Source: JAKANT01 sp035502095
GTDB taxonomy: Bacteria; Pseudomonadota; Gammaproteobacteria; Burkholderiales; Burkholderiaceae_F
Assembly: GCA_035502095.1 (NCBI GenBank)
Contig: DATJUX010000029.1
Location: 36,003-100,002, forward strand
Direction: 5' to 3'
Length of the DNA: 64,000 nucleotides
Shown: in pieces, positions 1 to 8,376 of the stretch
Numbering within the stretch: position 1 is the first letter of the stretch
Layout: each line of letters opens with the position of its first letter
Notes under the pieces: model-generated
Told to the model about the DNA's origin: nothing
What the model saw: the letters and a program-made list of their open reading frames with translations, nothing else
Database searches by the model: none
Program-made: the position numbers and the translations under genes

Positions 1-1
1 C

Positions 2-337
2 TACGCCGCGACCAAGGCCTACGTGCTGTCGCTCACGGAGTCCCTGTCCGAGGAACTCAAAGGCACCGGCGTGTCGATCACCGCGCTCTGCCCGGGCATC
101 ACCGCCACCCACATGCTCGATGCGGCCAGACGCGGCGCCAGCGAGTTGAAGCAGTTGCCCGGCTTCGTCGTCGGCACCGCAGACGCGGTCGCCGACGAGG
201 GCTTCGAGGCGTGCCTGGGTGGTGAAGTGATCCGCGTGCCAGGCGCGCTCAACCGGGCCGCCGCGCTGGCTGCGGGCGCCACGCCGAAGTGGCTGCTGCG
301 GCGGGTCAGCGGCGCGATGGTCCGCGGTATCAAGTGA
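2..337 (+). CDS. Short-chain dehydrogenase/reductase, C-terminal part (cut by window edge)
   Basis: This is the 3' end of a classical short-chain dehydrogenase/reductase, an NAD(P)-dependent cytoplasmic oxidoreductase. The open frame enters from the left edge with Y-A-A-T-K, which fits the catalytic YxxxK motif, followed by the usual 'SLTESLSEEL' helix and 'VSITALCPGITATHM', the conserved PG turn after strand 6. The nucleotide-binding half lies outside the window. The substrate cannot be told from the remaining 111 residues; the basic C-terminus (LRRVSGAMVRGIK) resembles SDRs annotated as acting on lipids or ketones. It ends 42 bp before a WS/DGAT-type acyltransferase on the same strand, so a shared lipid-related transcript is plausible but inferred. 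Confidence 0.85.
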   Translation, partial: YAATKAYVLSLTESLSEELKGTGVSITALCPGITATHMLDAARRGASELKQLPGFVVGTADAVADEGFEACLGGEVIRVPGALNRAAALAAGATPKWLLRRVSGAMVRGIK

Positions 338-379
338 AGAGGGCACGCGGCCTGCACAAGCCGGAGAGCGAAACGCGAT

Positions 380-1846
380 ATGAAAGCCTTGAGCGGAGTC
401 GATGGCGCGTTCCTGCACCTGGAGACGCCGGCAACGCCGATGCACGTGGCATCGCTGCACCGGTTCGATCTGCCCGCGGGGTACCGGGGCGACTTCCACG
501 CCAATATCAAGCACCAGATTGCCCGCCGGCTGCAACTCGCCCCGATCTTCACGCGCAAGCTCGCACCGATGCCGCTTCAGTTTGCCAATCCCGTCTGGGT
601 CGAAGAAGACAACGTCGATCTCGACTACCACGTGCCACGCCTCACGCTGCCCGGCCCCGGCACGCAGGCGCAGCTCGAGGACTGCGCGGGCGGCCTGCAC
701 TCGGAGCTCCTCGACCGTGGCCATCCACTCTGGCGGCTGTATGTCATCGACGGCCTGCAGACCGGCCAGGTTGCCCTCTACATCAAGGTGCATCACGCGG
801 TGCTGGATGGACTGGCAGGCGTCCAGTTGGCGAACGTCCTGTTCGATGTGACACCGCGTCCCCGGCGGATGCCGCGCGCCGCGGCGCGGAAAGTCGAACA
901 TCCGGGCACAGCCCTGTTGGCTGCCGCGGCGTTGAAACACGACGCCGGGCAGTACATCAAGCTGGTGCGCCACCTCCCCGACGTCGTCCGGACGCTCGCC
1001 GCCATGGTGGGCGGCAGCAGCAGCGGCACGCGCAGCCCGCTCGGCCAGAACTTCTCGTTCGGTCCCAGGACACCGCTGAACGTCCCGATCACGGGCGAGC
1101 GCGGCTTCGCCGCGGTGTCGATCCCGCTCGAGACGCTCAAGCAGCTGGCGGCCGCCCACGACGCGAAGCTCAACGATGTCGTACTGGCGCTCTGCAGCGG
1201 CGCGCTGCGCCGCTACCTGGCACGGCACGGCGGCGTCCCGCAGAAGGCGCTGATCGCGACGATGCCGATCTCGCTGCGCGCAGCGGGCAACGCCGAGTAC
1301 ACGACGCAGGCGATGCTGAGCCTGGTCAGCCTCAACACGCAGGTCGCGGACCCGGTGAAGCGCCTGTACGCCATCCGGGACGCGGCGGGCGCAATGAAGG
1401 CACTCGCCAGGCGGGCCCGAAACGTGATTCCGACCGACTTTCCTTCCATCGGCGTGCCCTGGCTCCTCCAAGCCCTGGCCAGACTGTACGGACGCTCGGG
1501 CATCGTGCGCGCCATACCGCCGATCGCAAACGTGGTGATCTCCAACGTACCCGGGCCGGAGGTGCCACTGTATTCGGCCGGTGCCCGCATGGCCACCTAC
1601 TGGCCTGTTTCGATCACCGAACACGGTGTCGCGCTGAACGTCACGGTGATGAGTTACGCGGGCGCGATGGGCTTCGGCTTCACCACCGCACGCTGCGCGG
1701 TGCCGGATGCGCGCGAGCTGTCGACGGCGTTGGAAGGTGCGCTGCAGGAGCTGGTGGCCGCGAGTCGGCCCAGGGCACGCAAGGCGCCCGCGCGGGCCGC
1801 GAAGGAAGCGACGCCACGGCGGGCAGCGAGGAGGAGGGCGCGCTGA
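380..1846 (+). CDS. WS/DGAT/MGAT-family acyltransferase
   Basis: A 488-residue protein of the bacterial wax ester synthase/diacylglycerol acyltransferase family, which transfers acyl groups from acyl-CoA to alcohols or diacylglycerol. The active-site motif HHAVLDG (HHxxxDG) is at about residues 138-144, after a PLW motif near 126, and the N-terminus (MKALSGVDGAFLHLE) matches the family's usual opening 'l-s-x-x-D-x-x-F-L-x-x-E'. A second conserved ND motif (LNDVVLAL) is near residue 262. The last 25 residues are an Arg/Ala-rich basic tail. Length is normal for the family. The start ATG follows 'GAGCGAAACGCGAT', a weak ribosome site. Whether the product is wax ester, triacylglycerol or another ester cannot be read from sequence. 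Confidence 0.9.
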   Translation: MKALSGVDGAFLHLETPATPMHVASLHRFDLPAGYRGDFHANIKHQIARRLQLAPIFTRKLAPMPLQFANPVWVEEDNVDLDYHVPRLTLPGPGTQAQLEDCAGGLHSELLDRGHPLWRLYVIDGLQTGQVALYIKVHHAVLDGLAGVQLANVLFDVTPRPRRMPRAAARKVEHPGTALLAAAALKHDAGQYIKLVRHLPDVVRTLAAMVGGSSSGTRSPLGQNFSFGPRTPLNVPITGERGFAAVSIPLETLKQLAAAHDAKLNDVVLALCSGALRRYLARHGGVPQKALIATMPISLRAAGNAEYTTQAMLSLVSLNTQVADPVKRLYAIRDAAGAMKALARRARNVIPTDFPSIGVPWLLQALARLYGRSGIVRAIPPIANVVISNVPGPEVPLYSAGARMATYWPVSITEHGVALNVTVMSYAGAMGFGFTTARCAVPDARELSTALEGALQELVAASRPRARKAPARAAKEATPRRAARRRAR

Positions 1847-1895
1847 GGACCGCGCGTGCAGCCGGAGCCAGTGGAACCGACCCCGCGCCGCGCCT

Positions 1896-3578
1896 TCAGT
1901 CCAGCCGCGAACGCCAGATCGACACGATGACCCAGACACTGTTCACGAACGCGAGCAGGTAGCCGAGCAGCCCGAGCACCGTGAAGACCGGCATGCCGAA
2001 CACCTGCGGACCGGAGGTGACGGTCATCACGATCGACGAGCCGACGACGACCGATGCGGTCATGATGCCGATGGTGATGCGGTTGATCGTGCGATCGAGC
2101 TTGCGGTGGAAGGTGTCGAGCCGCTTCAGGTCGAGATCGAGCCGCAGCCGGCCGCGCCGGGCATCCTTGAGCAGGCGCCCGAGATCGCCGGGGATGGCGC
2201 GCACCAGGTCGACGAACTGGCCGATGCTCGCGCCGCCGCGGCGCCCCATTTCCGCCGGCGCGTAGCGCGCCGCGATGGCGCGGTCGACGAAGGGCTTGAG
2301 GCGGTCGACCAGCACGAAGTCCGGATCGTATCTACGGCCGGAGCCCTCGAGCGTGATCAGCGCCTTGAACATCAGCGTGAGGTCGGACGGCAGCACGATG
2401 CCGTGCGTGCGCATCATCGCCGTGATCCGGCCGATCAGCTCCCCGACGCGGATGTCCTTGATCGGCCGGTCCGCGTAGTCCGCCAGGAACTCCTCGACGT
2501 CGGCGGCGAGCCGTTCCTCGTCGGCCGCCTCTTCACCGGCCCAGTCGAGCAGCACCTCGACCATCGGCTCGCTCTCGCGGCGCGTGATGCCGACGAGCAG
2601 GTCGACGATCTGGCTGCGGCGCGCGGGCGACAGCCTTCCCACCATGCCGAAGTCGATCATCGCGATGCGATTGCCCGGCAGGTAGATCACGTTGCCAGGG
2701 TGCGGATCGGCCTGGAAGAAGCCGTCCACCAGGATCATCTTCAGCACGTTGTCGACGCCGCGCTGCGCGAGCACCTTGGGGTCCAGTCCGGCACGCTCCA
2801 GCGCCGCCACGTCCTCGCCGCTGAAACCGTCGATGTGCTCCTGCACGTTCATCTCTTCCGTGGTCCACTGCGGAAAGACGTGCGGGATCAGCACGTGCGG
2901 CTCGCCGCGGAAGTTGTGCGCGAGACGCTCGATGTTGCGCGCCTCGGTGGCGAGGTCCAGCTCGCGCATCAGCGAGCGGCGGAACTCCTCGACCACGCGC
3001 ACCGGCTGGAAGCGGCGCGCCTCGGGCACTTCGTTCTGGATGAACTGGGCCAGGTGCGACAGCAGGCGCAGGTCGGCCTCGACCTTCGCTTCGATGCCCG
3101 GCCGGCGCACCTTCAGGACGACTGCGCGGCCGTCGTGCAGGCGCGCGCGATGCACTTGCGCGATGGATGCCGCGCCGGCGGGCACCGGTTCGAGATCGAC
3201 GAAGACCTCGGTGTGAGGCCGGCCGAGCGACCGCTCGATGACCGGCAGGATCTCCGCGAACGGCACCGGCGTCGCGTTGCTGCGCAGGCGCCCGAGTTCC
3301 GCCGTCCACTTCGGCGGCAGCAGGTCGTCGCGCATCGATAGCATCTGGCCCAGCTTGATGAACGTGGGGCCGAGCTCCTCGAACGCGAGGCGCAGGCGCT
3401 GCGGCGGCGCGAGCTGCGTGCCGCGCGCGGCCTCGCCCCAGTGGAGGATCTCGCCGGCGCGCTCGAGCAGCGACGCGACGCCGATCCGCCGCACGAGATC
3501 GCCGAGCCCGTGCCGGATGAATACCAGGCTGATCTCGTGCAGGCGCGGCAGGTCCCGCACCGCACCGGCCCTCGGCAC
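1896..3578 (-). CDS. UbiB/ABC1 (AarF) atypical kinase-like protein
   Basis: A 560-residue member of the UbiB/ABC1/ADCK family, atypical kinase-like ATPases linked to ubiquinone biosynthesis and lipid handling. Visible signatures are the KxGQ motif (KLGQ, about residue 75), the alanine-rich loop replacing the P-loop (PAGAASIAQVHRA, about 132-144), the ATP-binding lysine in VVLKVRRPG, the catalytic loop with DPHPGN near 290 and metal-binding DFG-like IDFGMVG. Two hydrophobic segments at the C-terminus (about 495-555) would anchor it in the membrane, as in UbiB. It starts 2 bp after the stop of the 219-residue gene upstream, so the two are co-transcribed. It is not beside ubiE/ubiJ, so it may be a paralogue rather than ubiB itself. 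Confidence 0.92.
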   Translation of the reverse strand: MPRAGAVRDLPRLHEISLVFIRHGLGDLVRRIGVASLLERAGEILHWGEAARGTQLAPPQRLRLAFEELGPTFIKLGQMLSMRDDLLPPKWTAELGRLRSNATPVPFAEILPVIERSLGRPHTEVFVDLEPVPAGAASIAQVHRARLHDGRAVVLKVRRPGIEAKVEADLRLLSHLAQFIQNEVPEARRFQPVRVVEEFRRSLMRELDLATEARNIERLAHNFRGEPHVLIPHVFPQWTTEEMNVQEHIDGFSGEDVAALERAGLDPKVLAQRGVDNVLKMILVDGFFQADPHPGNVIYLPGNRIAMIDFGMVGRLSPARRSQIVDLLVGITRRESEPMVEVLLDWAGEEAADEERLAADVEEFLADYADRPIKDIRVGELIGRITAMMRTHGIVLPSDLTLMFKALITLEGSGRRYDPDFVLVDRLKPFVDRAIAARYAPAEMGRRGGASIGQFVDLVRAIPGDLGRLLKDARRGRLRLDLDLKRLDTFHRKLDRTINRITIGIMTASVVVGSSIVMTVTSGPQVFGMPVFTVLGLLGYLLAFVNSVWVIVSIWRSRLD

Positions 3579-3580
3579 GA

Positions 3581-4240
3581 TTACTTTGCCTTCTTCGCTT
3601 CGGATTGCTGGCGCAGCGCGTCGGCGAACCCGGCGAGCAGCCCGCTGGTGAGCATCGTCATGTTCGCGCCGTACTGGCGCACGGCGTCGAAACCGGGCAC
3701 GGAGACCGTGCGATACGAACCGCTGATGCGGTTGGCGAACTCGCTCATCATCTGCGCCATGCGCACGCTGGCATCCGCGCCGACGCGCTGCGCATGCAGC
3801 GTGAGATCGACGAGCTCGCGGCGGAGATTGCCGGTGGTGGCATCGGCGATCCGGTTGGCGACCGCGACGTAGTCCTGCTGCAGCGTCTGCAGGGCCGCGA
3901 ATGCATTCTTGAGATCGTTGTCGGAGAACTCGTTGCCACGTGCCACCAGCGCCTGCAATGCCGTCTGGGTCGCCTGCGCGGACGCCTGCAACGCCGCAGC
4001 GAGTCCGCCGATCGCCTGCGCGAACGCCTCGCGTGCCTGCGCACTCTCGAGCGGCGCCTGGTAGGTGCCGCCGCTCATGGCCCGCACGACCTCCTTGACA
4101 CCCTCGCTGTCGAGGCGACCGCTCGCCAGCATCTGCGCCGTGAGGTCGCGCACCCGCTCGCGGATCGCCTGCTCGGCGGCTTGGGCGTCGGGCTGCGGCG
4201 CGGCGGCTGCGTCGCCCGCCGGCGCTGTGGGATCGGTCAT
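3581..4240 (-). CDS. Hypothetical alpha-helical protein (219 aa)
   Basis: I do not recognise this protein with certainty; similar helical proteins in Burkholderiales carry a DUF label (possibly DUF6781). It begins with an Ala/Pro/Gln-rich segment (about residues 1-25) and continues as helix-favouring sequence rich in Ala, Gln, Leu and charged residues to a short basic tail (QQSEAKKAK). There is no signal peptide and no cysteine; the long amphipathic stretches suggest a bundle or coiled coil. The middle (ANRIADATTGNLRREL) and the later ISGSYRTV segment resemble granule-associated phasin-like proteins in character only. The ATG follows a GGAGGCGC-type ribosome site. Its stop is 2 bp before the UbiB-like gene, so they probably work together. 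Confidence 0.7.
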   Translation of the reverse strand: MTDPTAPAGDAAAAPQPDAQAAEQAIRERVRDLTAQMLASGRLDSEGVKEVVRAMSGGTYQAPLESAQAREAFAQAIGGLAAALQASAQATQTALQALVARGNEFSDNDLKNAFAALQTLQQDYVAVANRIADATTGNLRRELVDLTLHAQRVGADASVRMAQMMSEFANRISGSYRTVSVPGFDAVRQYGANMTMLTSGLLAGFADALRQQSEAKKAK

Positions 4241-4346
4241 TTCGCGCCTCCGTGAGTGGACAGGGAGCGCAGGATAGACCGAAATCGGCGGCCGACGCCG
4301 ACGGTTGCCGGCGCAGACGACGCGCGACCGCGCGGCGCCGCTCCCC

Positions 4347-5579
4347 TCAGAACAGCTGGTCGTGCCCCCTGCCCTGCTGGATCGCGGGCACGTAGGTGTC
4401 CAACTCTGCCAGCACCGCCGGGTCGGTGAGGTCGATGGTCCTGCCGCGCTCGGCCGACAGGTAACTCGCCATCACCAGGCGCTGCACGTCGAGCCCGAAC
4501 TCCCAGGACAGCATCGCATCGCGTCCGGCGGTGAAGGAGCGCAGCATGTCGCGGTTCTCGTCCGTGTAGCCGTACAGGTCGGGCTCGTTGTATTGCACTG
4601 CCAGCAGTCCGCGGCTCGCCGTGGCCTTCTCGAGCGCCCCTTCCTGGTCCGCGATGGCCTCGGCCGCGGCATCGCCGATGAACACGTTGAGCGGCGAAAC
4701 CAGCGAATTGATCTCGAAGGCATAACCGGGCCCCATGCCGTCCATGAAGAGGCGCAGGCCCTGCTTCTCGAACATCCACGAGTCGGTGAACTGCGACTTG
4801 ACGATCTGCTTCGTTTCCGGATTGCGGTAGGTGATCATGCCGGTTGCGAGATCCTCGGCTGGAGTCTTGCTGTAGTCGACACCGCGGTCCTGCAGCAGCT
4901 TCGCGCGCCAGCGCGCCTGCCCCCACTTGAGCAGGCTCAGGTCCGCCGTGACCGACTGCGGCTGCAGGAAGGCGAGATCCTTCCCGGGCGGCGTCAGCGC
5001 ATAACGGCCCACTGCAATGCTGTGGCAGCCCATGTCCAGCAGCACGCCGCCCCCCTGTCGCGTCGGGTCCCAGAACCAGGGTTCATGCGGCCCGCCGTGT
5101 TCCTCGGCGGAACGCGCGAGCGTCAGCGGACCCATCGACTGCATGAGCGGCAGCAACTGGTTGCGTTGCGTCTGCAGCGCCCGCATGTGGATCTGGTTCT
5201 CGAAGTAGGCCGTGCGCAGCTTCGTTTCGCGCGCGAGCTGCACGAGCCGGCGCGCTTCGCGCATGTTGCGGCCGAGGGGCTTTTCCAGGATCACGCCCTT
5301 CAGCTCGGCGCCCGCCTTCACGGCGGCGACGATCTCCTCCATCACTTCGATGCGGCAGTAGTTCGGAACGAAGATCGCGATCGCCTCGACCCGTTTCGCG
5401 AGCTCGCCGATCGAGTCGTAGATCCTCGCCTCGCCCAGTCCGCGCTCGCGGCAGGACGCCGCCAGCGCTTCGCTTCCACGGCGGCGCGTCATGCCTGCGA
5501 TCTCGAGGCCGCGCACCTGCTCGATGGCGGCGCTGTGAAAGCGGGCGATGAATCCTGCGCCGATGAAACCGATCTTCAT
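4347..5579 (-). CDS. Gfo/Idh/MocA-family NAD(P)-dependent oxidoreductase
   Basis: A 410-residue cytoplasmic dehydrogenase of the glucose-fructose oxidoreductase/inositol dehydrogenase family. The Rossmann motif GFIGAGFIARFH is at the N-terminus, and the family EKP-type motif (LEKPLGRNMREARRLV) is near residue 95. I chose the ATG at 5579 because GAGGAGA lies just before it and the Rossmann strand starts at residue 2; an in-frame GTG 18 bp upstream is possible but less likely. It is divergent from a ribose-type ABC importer, so it probably oxidises the imported polyol or sugar, or a derivative; the substrate is unknown. Gfo/Idh enzymes include LigC of protocatechuate meta-cleavage, but that enzyme is near 315 residues and this context is carbohydrate uptake. 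Confidence 0.9.
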   Translation of the reverse strand: MKIGFIGAGFIARFHSAAIEQVRGLEIAGMTRRRGSEALAASCRERGLGEARIYDSIGELAKRVEAIAIFVPNYCRIEVMEEIVAAVKAGAELKGVILEKPLGRNMREARRLVQLARETKLRTAYFENQIHMRALQTQRNQLLPLMQSMGPLTLARSAEEHGGPHEPWFWDPTRQGGGVLLDMGCHSIAVGRYALTPPGKDLAFLQPQSVTADLSLLKWGQARWRAKLLQDRGVDYSKTPAEDLATGMITYRNPETKQIVKSQFTDSWMFEKQGLRLFMDGMGPGYAFEINSLVSPLNVFIGDAAAEAIADQEGALEKATASRGLLAVQYNEPDLYGYTDENRDMLRSFTAGRDAMLSWEFGLDVQRLVMASYLSAERGRTIDLTDPAVLAELDTYVPAIQQGRGHDQLF

Positions 5580-5625
5580 CTCTGTCTCCTCTCGCACGGC
5601 GCCGCCTGCGGCGCAACCGGATTGA

Positions 5626-5668
5626 TGTATGTTAATAACGGAGAGTCGGTTCGGCGTACATTAACAAC
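5626..5668. promoter_or_regulatory. Direct repeat in divergent promoter region (candidate operator)
   Basis: Two related 14-bp sequences, TGTATGTTAATAAC (5626-5639) and CGTACATTAACAAC (5655-5668), lie 29 bp apart in the AT-rich part of the gap between the Gfo/Idh gene and the binding-protein gene. Ten of 14 positions agree and each core (GTTAATAAC, ATTAACAAC) is nearly its own reverse complement. Such paired near-palindromes between a sugar importer and a divergent catabolic gene usually bind a LacI- or GntR-type repressor. No regulator gene is adjacent, so the binding protein is unknown. Confidence 0.4.
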
Positions 5669-5781
5669 ACAAAACGACGCTTCGAGCCCGTCGATGGATG
5701 AGTCGTGCCGCATGGCCTGGGCCGCGCGGCGAGAGCGTCGGCGGGCTTCCTACAACAGCAGGAGACCTAAAGGATGAAACC

Positions 5782-6816
5782 ATGAACAGACCGCTATCCG
5801 CAGCGCTGCTGTCCTGCGCGCTTGCCATGTCGGCGCCGTCGGCGACGATGGCCAAGGACACCTTCACCATCGGGTTGAGCAACGGCTGGGTCGGCAGCGA
5901 GTGGCGCACGCAGATGATCGACGAGGCCGAGCAGGCCGCCAAGGAGTGGCCCAAGCGCGGCATCACGGTGAAGACCATCGCGCAGAGCGCCAACGTGGAT
6001 GTGCCGGGGCAGATTGCGCAGGTGCGCAACTTCATCAACCAGGGCGTCGACGCGATCATCGTCAACCCCAACAGTCCGACCGCGTTCGATCCGATCTTCG
6101 CGCAGGCCAAGGCCAAGGGGATCCTGGTGATCTCCACCGACGCCGAGGTGTCGTCGAAGGACGCGATCTACGTCGGCATCGACCAGAAGGGCTGGGCGAT
6201 GCAGTCGGCCGAGTGGCTTGCGAAGACGCTCAACGGCAAGGGCAACGTCGTGGCGATCAACGGCGTCGCCGGGCACCCGGCCAACCAGATGCGCGTCGCC
6301 GGCTACCGCGAGGTATTCGCCAAGTATCCCGGCATCAAGATCCTCAACGAAGTCAACGCCAACTGGGACGAGGCGCAGGGCCAGCAGGCGATGCAGAACC
6401 TGCTCGCCACGTATCCGCAGATCAACGGCGTCTGGGTGCAGGACGGCATGGCGGCGGGCGCGTGGCGGGCGCTGACCGATGCCAAGCGCACCGACATCGC
6501 CGCGACCGGTGAGATCCGGGTCGACTTCCTCAAGACCTGGGCCGAAAAGAAGTACAACAGCGGCGCATCCGTGAATCCCCCTGGATGCATGGCGAGCGCG
6601 CTCAACGTCGCCGTGCTGCGCTTGCAGGGGCGCGAGTTCAAGGACGGCATCTTCAAGGGCCAGTACAACAATGCCATCTACATCCCGATCCCGCTGATCG
6701 ACAGCTCCAACTTCGAGCAGACGTACCAGAAGTGGAAGGACAAGGCCGGGTACATCTCGGTGAGCACGGTCGTCACGCCTGACCAGGCCGAGCAGTACTT
6801 CAAGCCCAAGAAGTAA
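5782..6816 (+). CDS. Ribose-type ABC transporter substrate-binding protein (cluster 1)
   Basis: A 344-residue periplasmic binding protein of the type I fold (RbsB/Peripla_BP_4 family) that delivers a sugar-like ligand to the permeases encoded just downstream. The ATG at 5782 follows AAGGATGAAACC and gives a Sec signal peptide (MNRPLSAALLSCALAMS, cleavage near SATMAKD). The mature part starts with the typical 'FTIGLSNGWVGSEWR' strand and contains the hinge pattern 'GVDAIIVNPNSPTAF' and 'NGVWVQDGMAAG'. A longer open frame upstream to 5698 is not needed and lacks a signal sequence. The gene leads a four-gene operon (binding protein, ATPase, permease, permease). The ligand is unknown; the neighbouring Gfo/Idh enzyme suggests a polyol, inositol or unusual sugar. 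Confidence 0.93.
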   Translation: MNRPLSAALLSCALAMSAPSATMAKDTFTIGLSNGWVGSEWRTQMIDEAEQAAKEWPKRGITVKTIAQSANVDVPGQIAQVRNFINQGVDAIIVNPNSPTAFDPIFAQAKAKGILVISTDAEVSSKDAIYVGIDQKGWAMQSAEWLAKTLNGKGNVVAINGVAGHPANQMRVAGYREVFAKYPGIKILNEVNANWDEAQGQQAMQNLLATYPQINGVWVQDGMAAGAWRALTDAKRTDIAATGEIRVDFLKTWAEKKYNSGASVNPPGCMASALNVAVLRLQGREFKDGIFKGQYNNAIYIPIPLIDSSNFEQTYQKWKDKAGYISVSTVVTPDQAEQYFKPKK

Positions 6817-6846
6817 GACGCAGCGCCGCTCGCCGCGGGAAAACCC

Positions 6847-8376
6847 GTGCCGATCCTGGAGGCGAGCGGCGTCCGCAAGCAATTCGGCGGTGTCGTCGCC
6901 CTCGACGGCGCGCACCTCACGCTCGAACCGCATGAGGTTCATGCGCTGGTCGGCTCGAACGGCTGCGGCAAGAGCACGCTGTGCAAGATCATCGCGGGCT
7001 CGCTGGCGGCCGACGAGGGCCGCCTCGAGCTCGACGGACGCGAGGTGAGCTTCGCAGGCCCGCGCGAGGCTGCCGCGGCCGGGATCGGCGTCTTCTACCA
7101 GGACCTTAGCCTGATCCCCGAGATGACCGTGGCCGAGAACGTCTATCTCGGGCGCGAGCCGCGCGGTGCGGGCGGCCTCGTGGACCGGGTGGCGCTGCGC
7201 GACGCGACCGCGCGTGCCCTGGCGCAATTCCGCGGCGTGCTCGGCGCCGACGTGCATGCCGAGGCGCGGGTGGCGGACCTGTCGGCCGACCAGTGTCAGC
7301 TGATCGAGGTCCTCAAGGTGCTCGCCGCCGACCCGCGCGTGGTGATCTTCGACGAAGCCACCGCCGCGCTCGACCGCAACCAGGTCGGCGCGGTGTTCAC
7401 GCGCATCCGCGCGCTCAAGGAGCAGGGACGCGCGGTGATCTTCATCACGCATCGCATGGACGAGGTGTTCGAGCTTGCGGATCGCGTGACGGTGATGCGC
7501 AACGGCAGGACCGTGCTGACCGCTCCGATCGCCGCGACCTCGCGCGATGCGCTGGTGCAGGCGATGGTGGGCGAGGCGATCGCCGGCGCTGCGCGCGACC
7601 GGCGCCACGAGCCCGCTGAAACGGTCGCCCTCGAGGCGCAGGGGCTGGGCTCCGCGAAACTCGACAACGTGTCGTTCGCGCTCAGGCGCGGCGAGATCCT
7701 CGGCCTCGGAGGATTGCACGGGCAGGGCCAGTCCGATCTGCTGCGCGCGCTGTTCGGCGTGCTTCCGATCGTGCGCGGTACCGTCCGCGTCGACGGGCAT
7801 CCGCTCGCACCCTCCGGACCGCGCGCGGCGATGCGCCGTTCCATCGCCTATGTCTCGGGCGATCGCGCGCGGTTCGGCGTTCTGGCGATCCGGCCGATCT
7901 TCGAGAACCTGGTGCTCTCCCTGCTCGCACGCGAGCGCCGCTGGGCGGTCGCGCGCAAGAAGCTGGAAGGCGTCATCACACCCTTCGTGGAGCGCCTGAA
8001 GCTCAAGTTTTCCTCTCTGCAAGCGCCCGTATCGGAGCTGAGCGGGGGCAACCAGCAGAAGGTGGTGATTGCCCGCTGGCTCGCGGTGGTCCCGAGCATT
8101 CTCCTGCTCGACGATCCTACCAAGGGCATCGACATCCAGACCAAGCAGGATCTGTACGCAACCATGGACCAGCTGTGCAGCCAGGGCGTCTCGATCCTGT
8201 TGCACTCGTCCGACGACGAGGAACTGCTCGCCGTGGCAGACCGCGTGCTCGTATTCAACGGCGGCCGCGTCGTCGCCGAGCTGAGCGGTGAACAGCGCAC
8301 GCGGGTCGCGCTCTACCAGGCGGCGTACGCGTCGGCGCGCGGCGCGCCGGCGGAGGTGACGGCCGCATCGCCATGA
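6847..8376 (+). CDS. Ribose-type ABC transporter ATP-binding protein with two ATPase domains (cluster 1)
   Basis: A 509-residue RbsA-like protein with two fused nucleotide-binding domains. The first has a good Walker A (GSNGCGKST) and Walker B (VVIFDEAT), but its signature reads LSADQCQ where most homologues have LSxGxQQ. The second domain has the degenerate P-loop usual in this family (GLHGQGQSDLL), an intact LSGGNQQK signature and Walker B ILLLDDPT. It starts with GTG, 30 bp after the binding-protein gene, and overlaps the next permease gene by four bases (ATGA), indicating translational coupling. It acts at the inner face of the membrane to power uptake. The altered first signature may reduce or redistribute ATP hydrolysis between the sites. 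Confidence 0.93.
   Translation: MPILEASGVRKQFGGVVALDGAHLTLEPHEVHALVGSNGCGKSTLCKIIAGSLAADEGRLELDGREVSFAGPREAAAAGIGVFYQDLSLIPEMTVAENVYLGREPRGAGGLVDRVALRDATARALAQFRGVLGADVHAEARVADLSADQCQLIEVLKVLAADPRVVIFDEATAALDRNQVGAVFTRIRALKEQGRAVIFITHRMDEVFELADRVTVMRNGRTVLTAPIAATSRDALVQAMVGEAIAGAARDRRHEPAETVALEAQGLGSAKLDNVSFALRRGEILGLGGLHGQGQSDLLRALFGVLPIVRGTVRVDGHPLAPSGPRAAMRRSIAYVSGDRARFGVLAIRPIFENLVLSLLARERRWAVARKKLEGVITPFVERLKLKFSSLQAPVSELSGGNQQKVVIARWLAVVPSILLLDDPTKGIDIQTKQDLYATMDQLCSQGVSILLHSSDDEELLAVADRVLVFNGGRVVAELSGEQRTRVALYQAAYASARGAPAEVTAASP

Noticed and set aside
1707..3341. Long plus-strand frame opposite the UbiB-like gene
   Set aside because: It is the antisense shadow of a high-GC gene: very rich in Arg, His, Asp and Gln, with no family motif, while the minus strand encodes a clear UbiB/ABC1 protein.
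4347..5579. The Gfo/Idh/MocA gene as ligC of protocatechuate meta-cleavage
   Set aside because: LigC is near 315 residues and is usually next to ligAB. This protein is about 410 residues and is divergent from a sugar importer with a shared operator.
5794..8205. 803-codon minus-strand frame opposite the first importer
   Set aside because: It covers two well-supported plus-strand genes and has the Arg/His/Asp-rich composition of a shadow frame.
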